DNA from: DASUXA01 sp036378155
GTDB lineage: Bacteria; Actinomycetota; Actinomycetes; Mycobacteriales; Micromonosporaceae
NCBI GenBank assembly: GCA_036378155.1
Contig: DASUXA010000082.1
Coordinates: 13,231-77,230 of the forward strand
DNA length: 64,000 nucleotides
Direction: 5' to 3'
Under the pieces are notes generated by a model that did not search any database, was not told the origin of the DNA, and saw nothing but the letters and a program-made list of their open reading frames with translations. A program made the position numbers and the translations under genes. This document shows, piece after piece, positions 56,652-64,000 of the stretch. The stretch's first letter is position 1. Each line of letters starts with the position of its first letter.

Positions 56652-57491
56652 TCAGCCGCCGGGATTGCGCATCCGCTCGGCCACGACCGCCTCGGCGACC
56701 GCGCCGGCTTCCTGCTCGGTCAGTCGCCGCGTGCCCTCGGCGGTCGCGGTCATCACCACGGGGAAGATCTTGCGGGTCAGGTCGGGACCACCGGTCGCGG
56801 TGTCGTCGTCGGCGGCGTCGTACAGCGCCTCGACCGACAGCCGCACCGCCTCGTCGATCGGCAGGCCCTGGCGGTACCTCTTCTTCAGCGCGGACTTGGC
56901 GAACAGCGAGCCGGAACCGATCGCGTCGTAGCCGGTCTCCTCGTACACCCCGCCGGCGACGTCGAAGCTGTAGATGCGTCCCGCCTTGGCCGGGTCGGGC
57001 GCCTCGAGGTCGTACCCGGCGAACAACGGGATCACCGCGAGCCCCTGCAGAGCCGCGCCCAGGTTGTTGCGGATCATGGTGGCCAGCCGGTTGGCCTTGC
57101 CGTCGATCGAGAGCATCGCGCCCTCGATCTTCTCGTAGTGCTCGAGTTCGACCTGGAACAGCCGGATCAACTCGATGCCGACGCCGGCCGTCCCGGCGAT
57201 GCCCACCAGCGAATACGGGTCGGCGGGGTGGACCTTCTCGATGTCGCGGCTGGCGATCAGGTTGCCCATGGTGGCACGCCGGTCGCCCGCCATCACCACG
57301 CCGTCGGCGCAGGCGATCGCGACGATGGTGGTGGCATGCGGAGCGATGTCCGCGGACAGCCCCGGCGGCAGCGGGCGACGGCCGGGCAACAGGTCGGGCG
57401 CGGCCATGCTGAGGAACTCGGTGAAGGACGAGATGCCTGGTGTCGTGAAGACAGCCGGGAGGCGCCCGGACGGATCAAGACCCGCTGCCAC
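56652..57491 (-). CDS. prcB: Proteasome subunit beta
   Basis: 279 residues from GTG 57491, with GAAGGGAA 5-6 nt upstream; ATG 57536 is a longer alternative. A 53-residue propeptide precedes the N-terminal nucleophile threonine (Thr54, PHATTIVAIACADGVVMAGDRR). GNLIASRDIEKVHPAD and AGTAGVGIELIRLFQVELEHYEKIEG complete the Ntn fold. It self-cleaves during assembly. Its partner prcA follows; pup and dop lie just upstream on the same strand. Confidence 0.97.
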   Translation of the reverse strand: MAAGLDPSGRLPAVFTTPGISSFTEFLSMAAPDLLPGRRPLPPGLSADIAPHATTIVAIACADGVVMAGDRRATMGNLIASRDIEKVHPADPYSLVGIAGTAGVGIELIRLFQVELEHYEKIEGAMLSIDGKANRLATMIRNNLGAALQGLAVIPLFAGYDLEAPDPAKAGRIYSFDVAGGVYEETGYDAIGSGSLFAKSALKKRYRQGLPIDEAVRLSVEALYDAADDDTATGGPDLTRKIFPVVMTATAEGTRRLTEQEAGAVAEAVVAERMRNPGG

Positions 57492-57728
57492 GTGGTTCCC
57501 TTCGGTGATCGCTGGTACCGCTGATGATCGTGTCATGCGCTCACCGGGCCGGCACGGCCCGGTGCAAGCAGATTATGTCCCGCCCGGTTCCACCGCGATG
57601 ATCTCAGCCACCCCGGTCGCGCGAGCGACACGCCGCGATTGTCGCGGGTCGCCACGTCGGACGCGCCGACCGGCACCGGTCGGCGCGCGACCTGCCGGGT
57701 CGGCACTACCGCGGTCGCCCGGACCCCG

Positions 57729-57947
57729 CTACTGCCCGCCCTTCTGGACGTAGCCCCGGACGAACTCCTCGGCGTTCTCCTCGAGCACCGAGTCGATCTC
57801 GTCGAGCAGATCGTCGACGTCCTCGCTGATCTGCTCGTGCCGCTCCGCGACCTCAGGGTTGGCCTCGGGAGCGGGTCCGGCGTCGATGTCCTCGTCGCGG
57901 CGGGACTTGCCGGACTGTGACTGGCCTCCGGTATCGCGTGTCGCCAT
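57729..57947 (-). CDS. pup: Prokaryotic ubiquitin-like protein Pup
   Basis: 72 residues, intrinsically disordered at the N-terminus, ending DDLLDEIDSVLEENAEEFVRGYVQKGGQ. The C-terminal GGQ needs Dop to convert Gln to Glu before PafA can ligate it. The ARC-binding helix is DDLLDEIDSVLEEN. ATG 57947 follows GAGGAGG. It sits between dop (upstream) and prcB, the canonical order. Confidence 0.98.
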   Translation of the reverse strand: MATRDTGGQSQSGKSRRDEDIDAGPAPEANPEVAERHEQISEDVDDLLDEIDSVLEENAEEFVRGYVQKGGQ

Positions 57948-58067
57948 CCCTTGCCTCCTCGCACACGGTGGTGAGAGAAAACCTACCTCGTGACGGCGAC
58001 GAATTCGTCCGTCGCCGCGACCGGGTTCGGCGTCCGGGTCACGGGCGCGCCGACCGGTACCGCCCGA

Positions 58068-59576
58068 TCAGCCGGCGGTGATCGCCTCCAGCAGGTCCTT
58101 CGCGCTGGGGCACCGGTCGAACAGCGCGCCCACGTGCGCCTTCGTGCCCCGCTCCGGCTCCATCATCGGCACCCGTACCAGCGACTCGCGGCCCACGTCG
58201 AAGATGACCGAGTCCCAACTGGCGGCGACCACCTCCGAGGCGTACTGGGCGAGGCAGCGGCCCCGGAAGTAGGCGCGGGTGTCGTCCGGCGGTTCCACCA
58301 TCGCGCGGGTGACCTCGTCGGGGCTGAACAGGGTCCGCATCGATCCGCGGGCGACCAGCCGGTGGTACAGGCCCTTCTCCGGGCGCACGTCGGAGTACTG
58401 CAGGTCGACCAGTTGCAGCTTGGGCGAGCCCCAGTTGAGGTTCTCCCGTTCCCGGTACCCCTCGAGCATGCGCAGTTTGGCGACCCAGTCCAGCTCGTCG
58501 GCGCACAGCATCGGGTCGCGCCCCAGCTTGTCGAGCACCGCCTCCCAGCGGTCCAACACGTCGAGGGTCATCTCGTCGCCGCCGCGCGCGTCGACGAACG
58601 CCCGCGCCCGTTCCAGGTATGCCCACTGCACGTCCAGCGCGGTCAGCCGGCGACCGTCGCGCAGCCGGATCAGGTGCTTCAACCCCGGATCGTGGCTGAC
58701 CGCCTTGAGCTCGCTGACCGGGTCGGCGATACCCAGGTCGGCGGTGAGCGCCTTCTCCTCGATCATGGTCAGGATCAACGCGGTCGTGCCGACCTTGAGG
58801 TACGTGGAGATCTCCGACAGGTTCGCGTCGCCGATGATGACGTGCAGTCGGCGGTACTTGTCGGCGTCGGCGTGCGGCTCGTCGCGGGTGTTGATGATCG
58901 GGCGCTTCAGCGTGGTCTCCAGACCCACCTCGACCTCGAAGAAGTCGGCGCGCTGCGAGATCTGGAAACCCGGCCCGGAGCCGTCCTGCCCGCGTCCGAC
59001 GCGACCGGCTCCGCACACGATCTGCCGGGTCACGAAGAACGGCGTGAGATGCATCACGATGTCGGCGAACGGGGTGGAGCGCCGCATCAGATAGTTTTCG
59101 TGGGCTCCGTAACTGGCGCCCTTGTTGTCGGTGTTGTTCTTGTACAGGTGGATCGGCGCGCTGCCGGGAATCGTCGCCGCGCGGCGCGCCGCCTCGGCCA
59201 TCACCCGTTCCCCCGCCTTGTCCCACAGCACCACGTCGCGCGGGTTGGTGACCTCCGGCGTCGAGTACTCCGGGTGCGCGTGGTCCACGTACAGCCGGGC
59301 GCCGTTGGTGAGGATCACGTTAGCCAGCCCCAGATCCTCGTCGGCCAACGCCTCCGAAGGGTCGTACAACGCGCCGGAGTAGGTGAAGCCCCGCGCGTCG
59401 CGCAGCGGCGACTCTTCCTCGTAGTCCCAGCGTGCGCGACCGCCGCGCGTCAACTCCGGACGCGCCCCGTACGCGTTCACGATCTGCGAAGACGTCACCA
59501 TCGGGTTGGCCCCGGGCTGCCCCGGCACCGAAATGCCGTATTCGACCTCGGTGCCCATGACCCGCCGCACTGTCAT
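58068..59576 (-). CDS. dop: Pup deamidase/depupylase Dop
   Basis: 502 residues. MGTEVEYGISVPGQPGAN followed by the long Dop-specific loop (ARPELTRGGRARWDYEEESPLRD) distinguishes it from PafA. ANVILTNGARLYVDHAHPEYSTPEV, KNNTDNKGASYGAHENYLM and RPIINTRDEPHADADKYRRLHVIIGDANLSEI are the shared glutamine-synthetase-like motifs. It deamidates Pup-Gln and removes Pup from substrates. ATG 59576 lies 7 nt after TAGGCT. Next gene on the strand, pup, begins 120 nt later. Confidence 0.97.
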   Translation of the reverse strand: MTVRRVMGTEVEYGISVPGQPGANPMVTSSQIVNAYGARPELTRGGRARWDYEEESPLRDARGFTYSGALYDPSEALADEDLGLANVILTNGARLYVDHAHPEYSTPEVTNPRDVVLWDKAGERVMAEAARRAATIPGSAPIHLYKNNTDNKGASYGAHENYLMRRSTPFADIVMHLTPFFVTRQIVCGAGRVGRGQDGSGPGFQISQRADFFEVEVGLETTLKRPIINTRDEPHADADKYRRLHVIIGDANLSEISTYLKVGTTALILTMIEEKALTADLGIADPVSELKAVSHDPGLKHLIRLRDGRRLTALDVQWAYLERARAFVDARGGDEMTLDVLDRWEAVLDKLGRDPMLCADELDWVAKLRMLEGYRERENLNWGSPKLQLVDLQYSDVRPEKGLYHRLVARGSMRTLFSPDEVTRAMVEPPDDTRAYFRGRCLAQYASEVVAASWDSVIFDVGRESLVRVPMMEPERGTKAHVGALFDRCPSAKDLLEAITAG

Positions 59577-59583
59577 GGGTTTC

Positions 59584-59589
59584 AGCCTA
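59584..59589 (-). promoter_or_regulatory. -10 hexamer TAGGCT of dop (leaderless)
   Basis: TAGGCT on the minus strand precedes ATG 59576 by 7 nt. Confidence 0.6.
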
Positions 59590-59636
59590 GACGGTTCCGC
59601 CGCCCTGTCGCGGCTGCCGGGCCGGGCACGGACGGC

Positions 59637-61619
59637 TCATCCGACACCGCGCAGGTCGACCACCTCGACCCGCCCCGCCGGCAGGGACGCCGCGATCCGG
59701 TGCAGATCGTCCAGGATCGCCGGGTCCGAAGCGACCGCCCGGACCGGTGTGCCGTCCCGCGCCGTCTCGGCGAGGCGCTGCTCGACCTCCGGTACCCGAT
59801 GCGGGCCGTGGACCCACGGCAGGATGCCGTCGGTGAACTTCGCCGACCCCGGATACTGGTGGGTCAGCACACCCATGTACAGCGTGGCCAGGTACCGCTG
59901 CCACTCGCTGCCCGCCAGCACGACGGTGGTGCGCCCGTCGGACGCCGGGTACGCCCGGTACAACGCCAGCGTCGTGCGTGCCGCCTTCGACTCCTGCTCG
60001 GTGTGTCCCCGCAGGTACCACCAGCCCGGGCCGGGCGAGGTCCGGTACTCGCCGCCGAACGCCAGCAGCGGCGCCGCGGTGAGGGCCAGCACCGACAACG
60101 CCAGCGGCGCCGCGACGAGCGGGCGGCGGGTCAGCAGCGGTCGCCCGGTACCGCCGGGCGCCAGCACCGGACGCAGCAGGTGCACGGCGGTACCGGCCAG
60201 CACCGTCACCACGACCATCGCCTCGTGCAGCGACTTGATGCCGAAGTAGTCGTGACCCCGGTGCAGATGCTGATAGGTGTACACGGCGACGACGAAGCCC
60301 GCCTGGACGACCACGGCGACCACGCCGAGACGCCCCGCCGCCGAGCGGCGTGCCGCCAGTACCAGCGACCCCGCCAGGGCGACCAGGGCGATCGCCGCGA
60401 CGACGCCCCGGTCCACCGGCGTCACCTGCCCGCCCTGCAGCAGGACCACGCCGGGCGAGGCGGCCCGGTTGCCGATCGGGATCACCGCCGCCGCGGCGAG
60501 GCTCAGCACCGCCACGACCAGGGTGAACCGCCAGATCCGCAGCACCGTGCGCCGGTACACGATCAGCCACGCCACGGTGAGCGCCGCCGCCACCGGAAGG
60601 AACAGGTAGTACGCCATCGACACCACGGCGAGCAGCAGGCCCACCAGGACGACCTGCTCGCGGGGTGGACCGAGGGGGCGGCGCAGCACCGCCACCAGCA
60701 GCGCGATCGCGGCGAGCGCCGGCAGCTCCTGCACGTACCCCCGGTCGAAGATCGTGATCGGGTCGCCGAACGCGAAATAGGCGGTGCCCAGCCCGTACAG
60801 CGGCAGGGCGAGCCAACCGGCGGTGCGGCCGGCGACGTGGCGCACCGCCCACAGCACCGCCAGCGCCATCCCGATGTACGTGGCGGCGACCAGCCAGACG
60901 AAGTCGGCGGCCCACCGGGTCGCCGGTCCCGTGGCGGTGCCGGACACCAGGAAGTTCTCGGTGACCGCGGCGAGGAAGTGCGCGGCCTGCGGGTAGGTGA
61001 GGAACCCGTCGCCGCCGACCGCCAGCGCGGCTTTCGGGTGCAGGAACATGTACCCGCCGGTCAGCCTGATGACGTCGTACATCATCAGGTGCCGGGAGAA
61101 GTCGACCACGTGGATGAACATGCCCAGCCGGCGGGCGAGGTCCCGGTGCAGCAGCGGTGCCAGCGTCACCGCCGCGACCACGGCGGTACCGGTCAGCACC
61201 GCCGCGTCGCCCAGGTCGAACCGCCGGGGCAGCGTCGGGCGTCGCCCGGTCACCGCGTACGTGACGACCAGCGCGGTGAACCCGAAACCCGCCACGGCGA
61301 CCGGTTGCAGGCCCCACGGCCAGGCGGAGAACAGCAACCCGGCGACGATCAGGGCGGAGTACAGGAAGCCGAGGGCGAGAACCAGCCGGTCCAGCAGGGT
61401 CCGACCGCCGCGCACCAGTCCCGCGGTGGCGAGCACGGCGACGGGCAGCAGCACCCAGTCCACCCGCAGCGCGTGCGTGACCAGCGGCAGCAGCCAGGCG
61501 GCGAGCAGCGCCGCGACCAGCGCGGTGGGGCCGCCGCGCAGGCGGGAAGCACCCGACTGGGGGGTGGGCGCCTCGACCGCTTCCTTCGCGGTCGGCTCGG
61601 CGGCTTGGGACAGGGACAT
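59637..61619 (-). CDS. Large polytopic membrane protein, unknown function
   Basis: 660 residues with about 13 hydrophobic helices and a C-terminal soluble domain of ~140 residues (GEYRTSPGPGWWYLRGHTEQESKAARTTLALYRAYPASDGRTTVVL...). A periplasmic motif HVVDFSRHLMMYDVIRLTGG followed by FLTYPQAAHFLAAVTENFL hints at a GT-C-like glycosyltransferase, but the catalytic acid is not clear. It lies between the ARC gene and dop, an unusual interruption of the proteasome order. It starts 208 nt after the ARC stop, beyond a strong hairpin, so it has its own promoter. Confidence 0.75.
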   Translation of the reverse strand: MSLSQAAEPTAKEAVEAPTPQSGASRLRGGPTALVAALLAAWLLPLVTHALRVDWVLLPVAVLATAGLVRGGRTLLDRLVLALGFLYSALIVAGLLFSAWPWGLQPVAVAGFGFTALVVTYAVTGRRPTLPRRFDLGDAAVLTGTAVVAAVTLAPLLHRDLARRLGMFIHVVDFSRHLMMYDVIRLTGGYMFLHPKAALAVGGDGFLTYPQAAHFLAAVTENFLVSGTATGPATRWAADFVWLVAATYIGMALAVLWAVRHVAGRTAGWLALPLYGLGTAYFAFGDPITIFDRGYVQELPALAAIALLVAVLRRPLGPPREQVVLVGLLLAVVSMAYYLFLPVAAALTVAWLIVYRRTVLRIWRFTLVVAVLSLAAAAVIPIGNRAASPGVVLLQGGQVTPVDRGVVAAIALVALAGSLVLAARRSAAGRLGVVAVVVQAGFVVAVYTYQHLHRGHDYFGIKSLHEAMVVVTVLAGTAVHLLRPVLAPGGTGRPLLTRRPLVAAPLALSVLALTAAPLLAFGGEYRTSPGPGWWYLRGHTEQESKAARTTLALYRAYPASDGRTTVVLAGSEWQRYLATLYMGVLTHQYPGSAKFTDGILPWVHGPHRVPEVEQRLAETARDGTPVRAVASDPAILDDLHRIAASLPAGRVEVVDLRGVG

Positions 61620-61781
61620 CGCTACCTCGCCTGGGGGTCGGGCGGCGCGCGGAGCCGTTGTCGGTTTCGCGAATCCGGCGTCGAGACGGACGGCTGCGCC
61701 GTTCCGGGTACCGAGGGGCCGGACGGCAAGACAATACCTCCGCCGCTCAGGGGCGGCCCGATCCCGTAGGGCACACCGAAC

Positions 61782-61819
61782 GCGGGGGCGGGGCGCGCCG
61801 TCGCGCGCCCCGCCCCCGC
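61782..61819 (-). terminator. GC-rich terminator after the ARC gene
   Basis: GCGGGGGCGGGGCGCGC (61782-61798) and its exact complement (61803-61819) with a 4-nt CGTC loop form a 17-bp perfect stem 8 nt past the stop codon. Confidence 0.8.
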
Positions 61820-61827
61820 ACCGCTCG

Positions 61828-63588
61828 TTACAGGTACTGACCGGTGTTCGTGACGGTGTCGATGGAGCGTCCGGACTCGGTGCCCTTGCCGCCGGAGACG
61901 AGCGTGCGGATGTACACGATCCGCTCGCCCTTCTTGCCGGAGATCCGCGCCCAGTCGTCCGGGTTGGTGGTGTTGGGCAGGTCCTCGTTCTCCCGGAACT
62001 CGTCGACGCAGGCGTCCAGCAGGTGCTGCAGGCGCAGCCCCTTGTGGCCGGTGGCGAGGTACTCCTTGATCGCCATCTTCTTCGCCCGGTCGACGATATT
62101 CTGGATCATCGCGCCGGAGTTGAAGTCCTTGAAGTACAGGACTTCCTTGTCGCCGTTGGCGTAGGTGACCTCGAGGAACCGGTTCTCGTCGGTCTCCGAG
62201 TACATCCGCAGCACGGCCGCCTGGATCATCGCGTCCACGCACGCCTTCGGGTCGCCGCCGTGCTCGGCCATGTCGTCCGGGTGCAGCGGCAGGTCCGGCA
62301 GGATGTACTTGCTGAAGATGTCCTTGGCCGCCTCGGCGTCCGGCCGCTCGATCTTGATCTTCACGTCGAGCCGACCGGGGCGCAGGATCGCCGGGTCGAT
62401 CATGTCTTCCCGGTTCGACGCGCCGATGACGATGACGTTCTCCAGCCCCTCCACGCCGTCGATCTCGGACAGCAGCTGCGGGACGATCGTGTTCTCCACG
62501 TCCGAAGAGACACCGGAGCCGCGGGTGCGGAACACCGAGTCCATCTCGTCGAAGAACACGATGACCGGGGTGCCCTCGCTGGCCTTCTCCCGCGCCCGCT
62601 GGAAGATCAGCCGGATGTGCCGCTCGGTCTCGCCGACGTACTTGTTGAGCAGCTCAGGGCCCTTGATGTTGAGGAAGTAGCTGGTGTGCTTCTCCTCACC
62701 CCGGCGCTCGGCGATCTTCTTCGCCAGCGAGTTGGCGACCGCCTTGGCGATCAGCGTCTTGCCGCAGCCCGGCGGACCGTACAGCAGCACACCCTTCGGC
62801 GGACGCAGGTGGTGCTCGCGGAACAGGTCGGCGTGCAGGAACGGCAGCTCCACCGCGTCGCGGATCTGCTCGATCTGCCGGTCCAGGCCGCCGATGTCGT
62901 GGTAGTCGACGTCCGGGACCTCCTCGAGGACCAGCTCCTCGACCTCGGACTTCGGGACCCGCTCGTAGACGTAGCCGGAACGCGCGTCGAGAAGCAGCGA
63001 GTCACCTGCCCGGAGGGTCAGGCCACGCAGTGGCTCGGCGAGGCGCACGACGCGCTCCTCGTCGGCGTTCGCGATGACCAGGCACCGCTCGCCGTCGGCG
63101 AGGATCTCCTTGAGCATGACGACCTCGCCGACCTGCTCGAAGTGGAGCGCGGCGACGACGTTGAGCGCCTCGTTGAGCATGACCTCCTGCCCCTTGCGGA
63201 GCTCGTCGAGGTCGACGGAGGGACTGACGTTGACCCGCAGCTTGCGACCACCGGTGAAGACGTCCACCGAGTCGTCGTCGTTGCGGGCGAGGAAGGTCCC
63301 GAAGCCGGCCGGCGGCTGCGCGAGCCGGTCGACCTCCTCCTTCAGCGTCATGATCTGGTCCCGGGCCTCGCGCAGCGTCTGGGCGAGCCGTTCGTTCTGC
63401 GCGGTGACCGCGGCGAGCGAGCGCTGCGTCTCCGCGAGGCGAGCCTCGAGCGCCCGGCTGTGCACCGGTCCCTCGGCGAGCCGGCGTCGGAGGTCGTGGA
63501 CCTCCTCCTCCAGGAAGCCGAGCTGGCTGAGCAGCTCCTCCTGCGAGCGCCCGCGCGCCTGCCCGGCACCGCTGTCCGCTGCTGACAC
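61828..63588 (-). CDS. arc: Proteasome-associated AAA ATPase ARC/Mpa
   Basis: 586 residues from GTG 63588, chosen because GGAGG lies 8 nt upstream; GTG 63603 would put that site inside the gene. An N-terminal coiled coil (SQEELLSQLGFLEEEVHDLRRRL to QIMTLKEEVDRLAQ) threads Pup. Two OB domains follow. The AAA module has GVLLYGPPGCGKTLIAKAVAN (Walker A), VIVFFDEMDSVFRTRG (Walker B) and NREDMIDPAILRPGRLD. The C-terminus TGQYL (Gln-Tyr-Leu) docks into the proteasome alpha ring. It unfolds pupylated proteins for degradation. Confidence 0.97.
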   Translation of the reverse strand: MSAADSGAGQARGRSQEELLSQLGFLEEEVHDLRRRLAEGPVHSRALEARLAETQRSLAAVTAQNERLAQTLREARDQIMTLKEEVDRLAQPPAGFGTFLARNDDDSVDVFTGGRKLRVNVSPSVDLDELRKGQEVMLNEALNVVAALHFEQVGEVVMLKEILADGERCLVIANADEERVVRLAEPLRGLTLRAGDSLLLDARSGYVYERVPKSEVEELVLEEVPDVDYHDIGGLDRQIEQIRDAVELPFLHADLFREHHLRPPKGVLLYGPPGCGKTLIAKAVANSLAKKIAERRGEEKHTSYFLNIKGPELLNKYVGETERHIRLIFQRAREKASEGTPVIVFFDEMDSVFRTRGSGVSSDVENTIVPQLLSEIDGVEGLENVIVIGASNREDMIDPAILRPGRLDVKIKIERPDAEAAKDIFSKYILPDLPLHPDDMAEHGGDPKACVDAMIQAAVLRMYSETDENRFLEVTYANGDKEVLYFKDFNSGAMIQNIVDRAKKMAIKEYLATGHKGLRLQHLLDACVDEFRENEDLPNTTNPDDWARISGKKGERIVYIRTLVSGGKGTESGRSIDTVTNTGQYL

Positions 63589-63700
63589 GACCGTCACCTC
63601 CACCAGGAGTGGTTCGTCTGGCTCTCGACATTACCCGGCGACACACGAGTCCGGGCAAGGACGCGGCACGTGTCGGTGACCAGATTGAGACCGAACGGCC

Positions 63701-64000
63701 TCAGTCGTCGTACGGCTCCTCGGCGACGGTGGGCGGCAGGCCCTGGGGGCGCGGCCCCTCGTAGTCCTTCCCGTAGGCACCCGGCGCAGGGCGCCGCTTC
63801 TTGACCGGCGGCCGCTCCCCCGCGGCCATCCGTCGGGCGGTGACCAGGAAGCCGGTGTGCCCGATCATCTTGTGTCCCGGGCGGACGGCGAGACCCTCGA
63901 CGTGCCAGTCGCGTACGAGCGTCTCCCACGGCTGCGGCTCCGTGAACCCGCCGTGCGCACGGATCGTCTCCACCGTCCGGCCGAGCTGGGTGGTGGTGGC
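63701..64000 (-). CDS. trmI: tRNA (adenine-58-N1)-methyltransferase TrmI, C-terminus only
   Basis: The frame enters from the right edge and stops at 63701, leaving ~99 residues. QLGRTVETIRAHGGFTEPQPWETLVRDWHVEGLAVRPGHKMIGHTGFLVTARRMA is the conserved C-terminal region of bacterial TrmI, which methylates A58 of tRNAs; TrmI is encoded upstream of arc in most actinobacteria. The SAM-binding domain lies outside the window. A basic proline-rich tail (PPVKKRRPAPGAYGKDYEGPRPQGLPP) ends the protein. Confidence 0.88.
   Translation of the reverse strand, partial: ATTTQLGRTVETIRAHGGFTEPQPWETLVRDWHVEGLAVRPGHKMIGHTGFLVTARRMAAGERPPVKKRRPAPGAYGKDYEGPRPQGLPPTVAEEPYDD

Noticed and set aside
57990..61769. A 1259-residue open frame on the plus strand across dop and the membrane protein
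   Set aside because: It is antisense to two well-supported genes, is full of His/Arg/Gln runs with no motif, and arises from the high GC content.
1..64000. tRNA, rRNA and insertion-sequence genes
   Set aside because: Looked for in intergenic spaces; no cloverleaf-like GGTTCGANNCC block, rRNA stretch or transposase with terminal repeats was seen.

Overview
The window is a 64-kb stretch of very GC-rich chromosome from an actinobacterium, most likely a member of the Micromonosporaceae or a close relative. The evidence is a complete Pup-proteasome system (pup ending in GGQ, dop, pafA, prcA, prcB, ARC ATPase, pafBC), actinobacterial RbpA, an lnt-ppm-fxsA operon, helY, tatA/tatC, and many GTG starts. 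Coding density is high. I see no rRNA or tRNA gene, no insertion sequence and no CRISPR array.

Left part (1-22 kb) is accessory in character. It opens with the 5' half of a tyrosine recombinase, then a translationally coupled nucleotidyltransferase/GNAT pair of antibiotic-modifying type, an esterase, and an MFS permease. Small stress-type proteins (MT0933-like antitoxin, PRC-barrel), VOC and ABM-domain proteins and a scar of two broken SnoaL-type genes follow. Next are a pseudo-receiver/thioredoxin/thioredoxin-reductase-like fusion without a CxxC pair, a VOC-TrmO fusion, an isochorismatase-like hydrolase, a MarR-MFS operon with a visible palindromic operator, NUDIX enzymes including NudC, a Cys-rich pentapeptide-repeat protein, a second MFS permease, a DHFR-like reductase, a methyltransferase, a broken ADP-ribosylglycohydrolase, an ArsR-like regulator divergent from a flavin reductase, a zinc-finger coiled-coil protein and an AidB-type acyl-CoA dehydrogenase.

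Middle (22-37 kb): rbpA with a SigR-type promoter and a strong terminator; the lnt-ppm-fxsA envelope operon; then a beta-lysine catabolic locus. In that locus kamA (lysine 2,3-aminomutase) diverges from kdd, an amidohydrolase, kamD, kamE, a hotdog-fold gene (Kal-like) and a GlmL/MutL-type reactivase. The last five genes overlap by 1-4 nt at every junction. A histidine phosphatase, an Lrp/AsnC regulator and an MFS permease with a structured leader follow. No 3-keto-5-aminohexanoate cleavage enzyme is present in the window.

Right part (37-64 kb) is conserved housekeeping: an acyl-CoA dehydrogenase, a 5'-3' exonuclease, helY, a HAD hydrolase, a diacylglycerol-kinase-like protein, tatC, tatA, pafC, pafB, a DUF3866 protein, pafA, dTDP-rhamnose genes rfbC/rfbB, DUF2304 and a GT2 glycosyltransferase, two large membrane proteins, prcA, prcB, pup, dop, the ARC ATPase and the start-truncated tail of a tRNA m1A58 methyltransferase. 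The Pup-proteasome genes are thus split by glycan/envelope genes at two places.

A window-wide pattern is that many first genes have a TANNNT hexamer 6-8 nt before an ATG/GTG and no Shine-Dalgarno sequence, which predicts leaderless mRNAs. These hexamers were used to decide several start codons. All functions are read from protein motifs and family resemblance; no database search was run.
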